Origin: Heliopora coerulea
Lineage: Eukaryota; Cnidaria; Anthozoa; Scleralcyonacea; Helioporidae
Reading direction: 5' to 3'
NCBI GenBank assembly: GCA_030142905.1
Contig: JASJOG010000002.1
Span: 4,793,501 to 4,857,500 of the forward strand
DNA: 64,000 bases
Part shown: positions 11,601-23,600 of the stretch, piece by piece
Position numbering within the stretch: position 1 is the first letter of the stretch
How the letters are laid out: the number at the start of each line of letters is the position of its first letter
Translations under genes and position numbers: made by a program
Notes under the pieces: model-generated
The model's database searches: none
What the model was told of the DNA's origin: nothing
Seen by the model: only the letters and a program-made list of their open reading frames with translations

Positions 11601-14600
11601 TTTTGATAGTTCTTACGGTCAACGTGCAGTTAAAACGGAAATTTTGCTAAAGTAGCACTGCAGGCAATAAAATTCAAACCAACAAACAACGGGAAAGTTA
11701 CTGTAAAAGGCAAGCGCGTTAACAGTGGTGGAGGTTATCGCCTGAAAATCCCGTGCAAGTATAAGTTTGAAAGCGATTCATTCTCAATCACATGGCTTAA
11801 GAGCAAGCTAGCTAAAGAGGAATTTCAAGTAGAGCTAGACGAAAGCAGATTCGAAACGAACAATAGTAATATTTTTTGCGTCCCGTGATTTTGTACTACA
11901 GCTCATGGGGGGCATCTGGGAAGGATTAACCATAATGAACTGTGAATTATTAGCATTAGCTTTGTAATTTCCGAGTGATGATGGGTCGCTTCTTAAACAC
12001 AATCAGACACAATGAAATACTGCGTAAAATGACAAGGGTGACCGCTTAATACAGGTAAAAAGAACAAAGAAAGACCAACATGGGACTGCTAAAGGGTGGC
12101 CGCAACCGCTTAACAGAGGTGGCCGCTTAATACAGGTAGCAATTACAGCGTTTGTATGGGCGAAACTTCGGGACTTTGAAAACTGGTTTAATACAGGGCC
12201 GTTATATCCAGGTTCCACTGTAGATAGTAATGAAGACAATCTCATTGACCAGATCGCTGATTCTTGGCAAGGGGAAGGTATCATGAAGCGTAAACCTGTT
12301 GATGGTTTGTAAGAAGTCTATCGATAATCTTTTCTTATAGTTTTCATCTTTGGTGGGCAGTCTATCTGTAATCTCTTCTTATGGTTTTCATCTTCTGAGC
12401 TAATCTTGTGCTAATACCGAAAGAAAGTTCTCGAAAGTCCGTTTTGCATTGTGGCCATTCTTTCGCAGCCAAGCTGCTATTAGGATCCGTATATAGGCGT
12501 CCAGGTAGTTCAAGTTTATCCATTGAGTTAGCTAAATAAATTGTTGTTGATTAAAAGTGACGCCAAGTACGAGTTTCAAGACTTTGTTCAGCTAAATCTC
12601 TTACTTCAAGTAACGAAGAACATGGTGGATGAAAGGAAGTAAACGTAGGCGCTGACCACTTTAAGGACTCATAGTTCACGGCAGCCTTTGGAGTTTGTAA
12701 AGACTTCGTAAGTTAATTAAACTAAAACTAATCAGAACTAAATGAGGCATTAGGTTAATGTCAAAAAGGCTCATAACGCTATTTACCAAACATGTATAGA
12801 ACTTTTTAGCATCAAAACCAATGGAAAAAAATTAGGATATGTTCATGCCTGATCCATATTTTCCCTTGGTAAATCGGAATATGCATTTTTGAGACAGAAA
12901 ACAAGCGCATGAATATTCCTGAAGAATAAAATTGAATGCGGTGCACATAAAAATATTCTGAGAATCAGAAACTGTTTTGAATTGTTGAGATCGGGTAGTT
13001 GCTGTGACGGAATTGACATTTCAAAATGGTACCTAATCACCGAACTCTTTTTTCGAAGTAAGGAATTATTCATAACAGATTTTGATCTTAGACTTTTCTG
13101 TGAGTTACAATCACATATTTTCAGTTTTATTTCGACTTATTTATGCAATTGTTTTTGTCGGGTCACATATACATTTTCCACTTTTCCATAAATTGTATGG
13201 AGCTGCAACAATCATTCAATAGCGGTTAACTCCCAATGCGCACATCGATACTAAAATAGGTGCAGTTGTTTTCAAATGACATGTAAGGACTAAGGCCGGG
13301 TGGTTTTAACACTTTCCCGGCGGCGTAAGACTTCTATTATTTTACTCTGACTAACGCCAGACAATTTTACTTTGGCTAACGGCGGACGAGATTAATCTTC
13401 AAAGGAAGAGCTCCCGCAGTGAAAGGGTTACGGTTTTCGAGGGCATGGAAATCTTGGAGAAACACGATTAGCTAAGTTTTCACCAACAATCTTTGATAAA
13501 ACCTCCTAAGACATGTACCAAAACTCTGATAAAAGTTTCAGCTTCGTAGTTTTGGAGCTTATGCACCAGTATCCAATGGCCTACCTTGTTATATGTCATT
13601 TCATTGTTTCTACTGAAATCTCAGAAAATGTTTGCTGGATACACAACTCCGAATAGAGAGCAGGGGGAGGAGATGTACGTTAACAGAAAATTAATTCACG
13701 ATGACTCAAATTTTGAGGACATTGTCTAAACTGCTTCGTTCAAGATTGTAGTTTCTCGGTCGAGAATTATTTCAGCTGCAAGCTAAAAATACTCTTTAAT
13801 GAAACTGAAATATTGTAGGAAATAGAGTTCACTTTTGATCAAGTAGAGTACAACCGCTCTTGAGTTTATTCGTTTTATACCAATAATCAAAAACTACATG
13901 TTCGGTCAATATTTGATAGAATGCACGTAGGTTTGCATCTTATTTGAATCTTAAGAATCGACTCGAGTATTTATCTTTTCATTGAAGATATAATATCGTT
14001 TGTTGCAGGGGCTCAAGGGTACAGCGGGATCAAATGGTCGAGATGGTGGTCGCGGAGATCAGGTACTTCCAATTGTCATACATCTATTGCACTTGTAGCG
14101 ACCCATCCTTTCAATAAAGATAGAGGAAAGGAACCAAGATTACCCCTTAAAGAAGGTTTATTGTTTTCCATTTGAGGGTATTTGATAGGCATTATGCTAT
14201 AAATGTGTTAAAAACACTTTGAAAATACAACAAAATTTTGATATAATTTAAGGAAATCTGGTAAGTGACCATAACCGCAGACATACTTTTTCATAGCTAG
14301 CATCGGCATATTATATCACCCGACAACAAAGGAATTGGAAAAAAAAAATGATAAAAAAAAAAAACAAAACAAAATGACAACCAATGAAAAAATTGTATGC
14401 ACGTATTACACACATATCTTGATTATTACTTTGTTTAGCTAATCATATGTGGCGCGTTTTTACAGTTTCAAGAATTTTCTGGGTCGCGAGGTGACTAGAG
14501 TAATTTACAAACTTTGAAAACACAAGTGAATTGCGATTTTAATTTTACACGGCCATATGTAATTAGCTATAATAAAGAGGGCAAACCACATATTTCTACT

Positions 14601-17600
14601 AACACGTCAGATTGGGAACTGCGTTGGCGTGAGACACGAAAGGCCCTATTTACTGTACATTTAGAGCCAAAGCTGTAAAAATCAGTCCACTGAAACAGGA
14701 AAGAAAAACAGGCTTCTCTAAAACACAAGTCAAAGGATAGACGAAGTCAGCACTGCAGCATTTAAATGAAAGTAATAATTTTTTGATTTTTAGTCTGCGT
14801 ACAAATCTTTCCCATCTAAAACACTCCTTCCTTAAAATGTAATCATTTTGCTCTCTTTGTTCTAAAACTTGTAGTTCCTATCTATAATCAATAACCTGCT
14901 AAAATAAACAGTCCTTTTCTACTGTTGTTGAGCAACAGAATACGTGAGAATACCCAAGCTCGCATTATATACCAAGGTGTGGTATATAAAAGATATTTTT
15001 CGCTTAAACGACATCGTTTTGCGCCACTTAACTGGTCTGTAAGATAATATCAGGGAAATATTTTCCTTATGCCGACCTCACACTCTCCTGAAGTGTTTCA
15101 GATGTAATTTCTGATTGATTTCTGTATGTCGATTGAATTGATTTTACTTGAATCCATTGGTTTTTTATGAATCATTGAAGAAGGTCAGATTGCTGTCAAT
15201 CGTGATTCCAGAAAACATATGAGAGAAAAATCCTCTTTATTTGATCAGCAAAGAAGAGGGTGATCGAAGTGCGAGTACGAGATAGAAGAAAAAAAGACAC
15301 GTAGAATGTTCAATGCTTATTCCTTATCTTACATTCTAAGCTGACAGTATCTCTAGTCTAGCAGTGAAACAGTACAGGTTGGAGAACTAGACATTAAGTT
15401 TAATTGTCGTTTAAATAAATTGGAGTATTTGTAATTTCAAGAAGATTTCTATCAATATAATCTATTAGAGACATCATAATAAATGTTCACCCCAATTTGT
15501 ATTTTATTTATAAGGTTATATTTTTCAATTTATATTCTAATTTAGGGTTTCCAAGGCGTCAAGGGAAATGCTGGTTCCGAAGGGGCAGCTGGAATAAGTG
15601 TAAGGACAGCCAGCGTCATCCTTTTGCAAAATGTTATTCTATGTGTGTTTGTTTCTGTCCTTCTCTGATGCTTTTTCTGTAATTGTTTTTGTATTTTGTT
15701 GTACAGGGAACCGAAGGACCTCAGGGATCAAGTGGTGCAACGGGCCGAAATGGCGTTAAGGTACATCCATTTGGTCTTTTTTTTTGCGTCTGATTGTGGG
15801 TTTCTTAAAAATATCGCTTTAGTTTTAAAATTGAGCTAATTACAAGTTTCCGAATGGAGAAGACTTAAAGCAGGAGTTCGTTTTACTGGAAACCTAAATT
15901 TACTGAGCAAGGACATTAAAAATTATCTGATTTAAACAACAAGACTTTTCATAGAATATTAAGTTGACCTTGTTCTTCATGTGTTCTTTGAAACTTTGCA
16001 TGTGGTAATGATTCATTTATTCTCAGTGATTTGTAGGTACCTCCATATTATTTTATGTCTTTTATTTGCTAAGCTCTCGTCCCGTGTGCCCGTGACGTCT
16101 TCTGACCATAACTGTTATAATCTTGTCTAAGCTTCTTCCACACTTAATTATATTCTTTGTGGTGTTCTTTACAATTTTCAACAAGCAAAAAGTTAATATT
16201 CACATCAGCGGAGTTATTTTTCCACGTTTTTTCGCGAAAAAAGGAGGGATTAAATATTCTTGACAATTTATCACAATTTGTCACTCAAAAAACCAGCTTT
16301 CAGCAAACGCTCAACTTTTTATGTTTCCCGTTAAAAGAAGGGTGGTTTGTCAATTAAATTTAAATTTTGCGTTCTTTGATATTTTTTACAAACCCTTAAA
16401 TTTCGTATTCTCAAGGGGTATGATGGAATCGTGGGCGAAGTGTGGTTGAGCATTTGTATTTTTCGTTTAAAAATTTATCGTATCTGGATAGGCGCACTTA
16501 CAGTGGCGTAGCGAGCAGAAGTTCCACTGGGGGCGAATTCCCAAAATGCCGCCCCCCCGGCATATTCTGTGGCCCGTGGGCGTGGCTTCCTAAAACTATT
16601 TCGGAACATATTCGCAAAAACGAGGACAAAAAATTGCTATTTGATTGTTACAATTTACTTTTGATTGTTACACGACCTATTCTGTTATCTTATTTACGTC
16701 TTTTAAGAGCTATCAGGCAAAAGCTAAACGCCAAAATCGGAAAATTATTATCATAGTTGTAACTTCTAAACAGGAAGCTCAATTGCGATTCAAACATGAA
16801 ACCCTAAGTGCCGCTCTAGCCTAAAGGTGCCGCCCGCCAAAAATGTGCCGCCTGGGTTAACCGCCCCCTTCATCCCCCGCTCGCTACGCCACTGCGCGCT
16901 TATAGTTGATTTTCTAGACCTGTGATATGTTGCTTACGAGGGATAGTGTTACTTCCTTTTGTGTTTTATCTATGTTCCAGTTCGGCTACAGTTCCAGCAT
17001 TTTATAGACATCTTTCAATTGTAAATGTACAACGATAACATTTGAGAATGTTTTCCTGCTTTTTATAGGGTATGTCAGGCGATTCTGGCGTAAAGGGAGC
17101 ACGAGGAGCACCAGGATTAATGGGAAACGCTGGTTCCAAAGGAGTGACTGGAGAAAGGGGGGAAACTGGCAGTGAGGTGATTTTCAGACGATATCGAGAC
17201 GTTAAATAAATTTTACTATTATAAGTTTTGATATAATTAGTACGAGCAATTTTGGTGTTATCAATACGATTGACAAAGACACTCAATTGGGAGAGGAATG
17301 CCATCAGAATTGTAATTAATATCCGTTGGTTTATTGAATGTTAAATTATTAATTTAGGCAGTGCACGTTTATTGTAACGTTTTTGTTTTTTTGTTTTTTG
17401 TTTTGTTTTTCTTAATGTGATAAAGCTGTAGACCACTCAGCATTTAGTTTTCTAACATACCTGTCTCTTTTTTTAAGGGTGAACAAGGACTCATTGGCGC
17501 GGCTGGAGCGCAAGGAAAAGACGGAGAAAAGGTGATCTGCTTTGAGCCTTTGAGTTAGGTCAGCATATATATGATAGGGAAGAAAGTTAATTATGGTATA

Positions 17601-20600
17601 TCATAATATCTCACTGGACCTTAAGCATACCTACCCTCTAGCCATATTTTTCTGAGGAACGGCCGTAGGTTTTACACATTGCAAGCGTTCATTGTTCGGT
17701 CAACCCTGGGGTGGAGTGTCTCCATTTTTCGAAGTTTTGATTACAAAATACTCCGTAAAAAGATCTTTTGACGAGGACGTAATCGTTAGCATTTTTTTTA
17801 CCTGTTTTTCCGGGATACTTTCTGTACGTTTATCCAAATTTTAGTCGTTAATGAATAAAAAGTTAAATAAAGCAATATGGGGTTCTGTAATGATTCCACA
17901 GGTTTCTTGAAAATTCTGGAAAATTTACATATCCGGAAATTTTTCGTTGGACTCAACTCCAACTTAATTGATGGTGGCCAGATATCGGAATTTCTGTTTT
18001 TCCCAGATAATTTGATATCTCTCATCGTCTGTTACTGTTTCAAATCTTTGAAAGTTCTAAGAATGGGGAAAAAAATCCCAATTTTCCCGACGCTTTCGGA
18101 CGTTAGGAGGGACATGTCCCTTGTGGCGTTTGAGGCGTTTTGGGAACTCAAAGCTCTGTAACGGAAATCTTTAGTTCTAGAAGTAAGGCTAATCGAAAAA
18201 TTTAGGTATTTTGTGCTTCTTTGATCTATGTTTTCCACAATTCTGTTTAGCTTTTATTTTTGATTCCATATCGAAAACACTACTTTAATACTGAAGCTGA
18301 GAAACAACCGTTGTGAAGGTTATCAGTTGGCTTCATAGAATTACTTTTTTCGTTGAAGGGTTATAAAGGAAAAGTCGGCAGCGAAGGTGACGCAGGTGCT
18401 TCAGGAATGAAGGTAGGATAATTCTGACGTAAAGTAGCAACATATTTATTGTACAGTTAACAGTAAATGTTTTGTTTTATGACTTTAAGACAAATTATCA
18501 AGTAAATCAGCCTTCCGGCAAATATCAGTGGATATGACTAAGTATCAGTGTAAGTCTAAGTATCATATATCTGTACGTATCAGTAAATCTTGTACAATAT
18601 CAGTAACCTATGTGGTTTTTCTTCATATCTGCAGGGTGAGAAAGGCAAAAAAGGCGAGATAGGTCGGATTGGTACAAGGGGAATTCTGGTAAGTGCGGAC
18701 GTTATTTTTTAATGACTTCCAAGTAATTTAAAAATTGTATAGGAGTGGCAAACAATTCATTGGTTAACGTAAAAAGTTGAAAGGTTGGTCACTGCCGTGA
18801 CTGATCGTAAAGAATTCTAACGTTTTAAGCAAAGGCCCTTTGTCAGACATTTAATTGAACACGTTTCATTCACTGACGAAAAGCCTTTGCTGGAAACGTT
18901 AGAATTCTTTACGATCAGTCGTGGCAGTGACCAACCTTTGACCTTTTAATCTTATTTAACACTATCTACGAAGTATCTTATTTTTATTCGTCAGTTAGGT
19001 ATTTACCCAATTTGTCTCAGTTCCTCTTGGCGAGAAGCAGTTTTACTAGTCGTGTTTATAATTTCTTCCTTTTCCACAAAATACATTACATCTTATTTAT
19101 TCAAACGAAGGGTTTGCTTGTTGATTGTGTAGGCTATTTACAGCACCCTGTCACGTTGTCTCGGTTAGAAACCATATTGAATACGATGAAAAACGAGAAA
19201 ACCTATTAAAGACTTACTAGAAATACGTGCACGCAACAAATCCTCACCCACCCTTTCAATATATCTCTCGAGAATCCGAGCAAGATTCATAATTTTTCAA
19301 AACTGTAAAAAAGACAAATCGTCTTTACTATAACCGGAAGAGGAAATGCAATAAAAAACGCAACATTTGGGCTTAAATATTAACAACCCAAACTGGAAAT
19401 TATGTTATATTTAAACTGCTTGTCGTCATATTTACTTTTAAAAATTTAGATTAGATAATTCTGTTTTATTTATTCTGTTATTTTTTCACGACCCCATCAG
19501 CGTCAGCTGCAGTGATGTACTTATTGTGATTAAATAAATGATATAATAATATAATAATATAATAATAATAATAGTAATAATAATAATAATAATCACAAGG
19601 TGCAGAGTAGATGGATTAGAATACGGTGTGGTTTTTTACAAGGGGACAGTTATTCGCCGGTAGGATTCTGTCTGACTGAGGTCCCAGTTACAATGCTACT
19701 GGAGGAAACAACAGGATATAGGATGGAACCCCCCGTGAAAGACTCACGAAGAGGACGCACAGCTTATTTATTGATGACCTGAAGGCCTACCAGGAAAGCC
19801 ATAAACAGATGGAAGCTGCTAACGAGATAATCGTGAAAGCTAGCGACGATAAAGGGGCAGTGTACGGGGTGAAGAAATGTACAGAGATAGTATTTAGAAG
19901 AGGTAAGATGACTAAAACCGAGGGCTTGACTGTATTGGAAGAAAGAGCAGAGGCGCTGGACCCAGAGAAGGATGACTTCTACAAATTCCTTGGAATAGAA
20001 CAGAGGAAGCAGATAAACAAGGACATAGTATTGCAGAGAATCAAGGAAGAAATGCGAGAGAGGTTGGACAGCCTCGTAGAGCTTGAGCTGTATGATAGGA
20101 ATTTCATGAGAGCGATCAATTGCAGAGTCATCCCGGTTGCGGCATAAGCCATGAATGTATGCCAGTTCACCCAGAAGGAGTTATATGGCTTTGATATGTT
20201 GGCGAAGGATATTCCACGCAAGAGAGGTATGCTGGGCCGACAGGCAAGTGATGAGAGGCTCTACCAGAAGAGACAAGATGGAGGGCGCGGCTTGAAGAGC
20301 CTGCGGCAGGTTTATAAGGAAACAAAGGTGCGGGTGGCAACGTACATTGTTTCTAGCACGAGCCGCTGGATAAGGATTGATTGGAGGAGAGAGTATAACA
20401 GCGAATACAAGAGCTTAAAAAGGGAGGCAGAACAAGCGCTGCGTGAAGTTGGGGTGGAAGTTCAATTTAGGGAGGAAGAAATCTGGAAAGATAGTGAGAA
20501 GATGGAGAAAGAATGGGCTGGATGCTGGGCGGAGCTGAAGAAAGGAATGCAGAACGGTATACAGAGAAGTTGAATAATGATTATAAGGCGAAGGGTATGC

Positions 20601-23600
20601 AGAGTCAAGTGTTTACAGAGCAGGCGAACGAGAGTCTTGTGTGATTGAACACAAATATCACACCGCAGAAGATGGCTGGAATCATTGATTTGCTGGGACA
20701 GATGGTGGAGACTCGGAAGTGGAAAGTGTTATGCGGGATAGGAGGCGGGGGCGGAAAATGTAGATTGTGCAAGAAGTTTGATGAAACCGTTCAACACCTG
20801 CTTGCAGGGTGTGAGATCCTAGCAGGAACCGAGCATCTCGGTAGGCACAACAATGCCTTGATGGTATTGGCTGTTAGCTGGGCCGTTGAGAGAGAACTTC
20901 TCCCTGCCAATACGACATGGTACACTGTTAGATGGGAGAAAGGCCACGTCTTAAAGGGGAACGGGTTCAAGTTGAGTTGGGACTACGAGCATAGGATGAG
21001 AAAGACCAGCTCTGTATGCAGACCAGACTTGACATTAGAGGACGAGAAAGCGAGGAAGATTTGGTTAGTGGACATGTCATGCCCTCAAGAGCAGAACATC
21101 AAGGAAGCGACGAGAAAGAAGTTACAGAAGTATCAGCAGCTGGCATTCGAAACCAGAGAAAAGAGAAGGTACACAGTGGAAGTAGTGCCGGTAATAATTG
21201 GATGCCTGGGAGGTGGTGTCGAAGATGCAACCAGAGCAGTGAGAAAGATTATTGGAGATGAGGACAGTGTGATTAGGATAATCACTACAATGCAGAGGAC
21301 GGTGCTTTCTCAGGGGGAAACAATAATTAGGAAAGTGCTTGTCGGAGTGGTACAGCCAGAGTAGTGAACGTATAGACGAAGCGCATCAGCCTTAGTGTGA
21401 ACCTAGTGGAACACCTGTACCTCGGTTACCTCCCAGCAATATTTGGTGGGAGGGAATAATGGCTAGAATATGAACTGGCTGATGGAAACATAATAATAAT
21501 AATAAAAACATTTGGTGAAAGTAACATTTAACGGTTTAATAAATGATAAGAGATCCAATCTGACAATTTTAATGCTTAACAATAGATGTTCATAGCAAGA
21601 CCCTGTATTAGTTGCGATCTTGAGATTTTCCAGTCGTTTTCCAATCAAACTTTTCACTCATTTTCCTTTAAAGAAAGATTTTATATTAGAAAGCCAGGCT
21701 TTCCGTCTTAAAATTGGCGCATTCTCAAAGGTTACCGGTCGGATATCACCTTTACGGACAACTCATGAGTGAAAATTTGTTTTTGATATTTTTTGTCTTA
21801 AAAAACTGATAAATTCTATATTATCTGAAAGTTGGTTAAAAATGTCTATTAGAAGTGCTACGAAGAAGATTTATACTAAGTATTCATTTGGAGATACAAG
21901 AGTTTGCTGACGAAGATGAAACGAATTACTAAACGGACGAAATAAACAAAGAAAACATGAACGAGTTCTGGATTTTTATTGCTGACCAAAAATCGGAAAA
22001 ATACATAGCATACAACAAAATACGACAAATAAACCTTGTGCAAGTTTTGTAGAAAGAAGAACGAGTAGAGAGAAGTAAAATACGTACTTTTTTCCTCTGT
22101 AAAAGTTTCGTAAAAAAGAAAAACGGGGTAGCATACAAACCTGCAGCTCTTATGTATTTTCAACTGAGCATTCAACGGCACCTCAACCCAAAGGGTTGAA
22201 CGATGAATTTGCAAAAAGAATACGGCTTTAAACTTTTAAACTTTTAAAATTTCTTGAGAGGTTATAAAATCCTGATGAAAGCACTACAGGTTGAATACGG
22301 TAAAGGTCATCATCCACAAGCAACCCGACAAGCGAGAAAGACTGAAGTGGACTGAGGTGTTTCGCCGAAGGATAGTTTCGTGACCAAAAACAAGTACCTT
22401 TGCAGCGTGTTACCTGTTGGCTGCTTGCCTTGCAATTTTCTTTCGAGCCAAATATACATCCCGACGCCTTCAGTGGGGTAACATTTCATTAGGAGAACGG
22501 TCCTGAATGAGGCTATGAAATCCCTGAGTGGAAAGCGGAGAGAGCATCCAAAATCTGTCACGGCCTGGACAAGTCTTTTGGACGATGAGTGTTTTATCCC
22601 ACTCCTCAAACAATTGACCATGAACGCTGTCCGGTTAAATACTAAAAAATATTCAAAAGCCATCGTCCTGCAGAGATGAATGAACCAGAATCTTCATTCT
22701 ACTTTACCAATAAACACCAGCAAAATCCAGGCGATAGTATTTTGTACAAGTCTCCCTTAGGGAAGAATGAAGTCGAAAAGCCACTTTTGAAAGCTGTTCA
22801 AAACAATTCCGTTCGTAGAACCTGTATTTCAAAGCTACTCGATTCGGACGTACCTGTGATTGTGTAGCTCAGGTAAGTAGTTGCCAGAACGTGAAAAGTC
22901 TCGAGATTTATACAAATCAGCATCTATTCAACTTCAGCGAAGATTATCGTTTACACTTAGTCGCTTAGCAAATGTCCTGGTAGTAAGCGAGTTCCCGTAA
23001 CGTCGTTTTTCACATTCATGAGAAAGAACCAAGTCCAAGCGTTGCTGCAGAATGTGAACAGTTGGCCGATGTATATTCCAAAGAGATGAGTTTTACAACT
23101 GTCCTTTCAAAGCATTCGGTAATTGATTTTTAGTTTGTTATTCATTATGGACGACTAAAATTACTAGTGACAAAAAATTTGGAATTCAGATGAAACACAA
23201 TTTCTCCTGTTTGATCTATTACGTCATCGAAGGACAAATTTTTAAATAAAAATTTCTTAGTTTGAGAAAAAATATTCTTATTTAAGCATTTCTTTCTTAT
23301 GAGAAAGAACACTTTTAAGGAAAATATTTTAGAGGAAAAAAGCATTTCTAGGATGCAAAAAATGTTTCTTGATTTAAGAAATTTTCTTTTCAATCACTTT
23401 TTTTTATGTGTTAACGCAGACAACGAGTAATACCACACAAGTCCACAAAATGGCCAATTTTTAATTTGTGATTTGTAGTTAAAAGAAAAAATAATTATGC
23501 CAACCCCAGTTAATTTTGCACGCGTTGAAGAGAAAACTAAAAGCGTGATTTCTACTGAAAAAAAGACGAATTCTACTTTCCTGAAGCCTAAATTCCTTTT

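Larger units (their letters stand above)
8086..14008. other. 5.9-kb collagen 1 intron filled with transposon remains
   Basis: Holds a degenerate Ty3/gypsy element with flanking LTR-like direct repeats, a pogo-like inverted-repeat element and a dispersed repeat near 13.3 kb (listed separately). I see nothing at 8086-8990 or 12850-13280. No further Gly-X-Y exon was found by eye, but one could be missed. Confidence 0.6.
19480..21500 (+). mobile_element. Non-LTR retrotransposon with restriction-like endonuclease, 5'-truncated, in TAA repeats
   Basis: Bounded on the left by an (ATA)n tract (19537-19593) and ended by (ATA)n (about 21489-21505). The coding remnant runs 19600-21364 on the + strand. 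Insertion into TAA/ATA repeats is what Dong-type (R4 clade) elements do; whether this element is R4 or NeSL-like needs a tree. It interrupts the Crypton copy, so it is younger. Confidence 0.65.
19215..22960 (+). mobile_element. Crypton-type element, copy 2, split by a nested retrotransposon
   Basis: Matches copy 1 (1-1530) in opposite orientation in three blocks: 19215-19440, 21500-21880 (AAAACATTTGGTG then a block matching ACGGTTTAAC) and 21880-22960, which holds the recombinase. In copy 1 the first two blocks are contiguous. The intervening 19.48-21.50 kb is the later non-LTR insertion. Confidence 0.65.
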
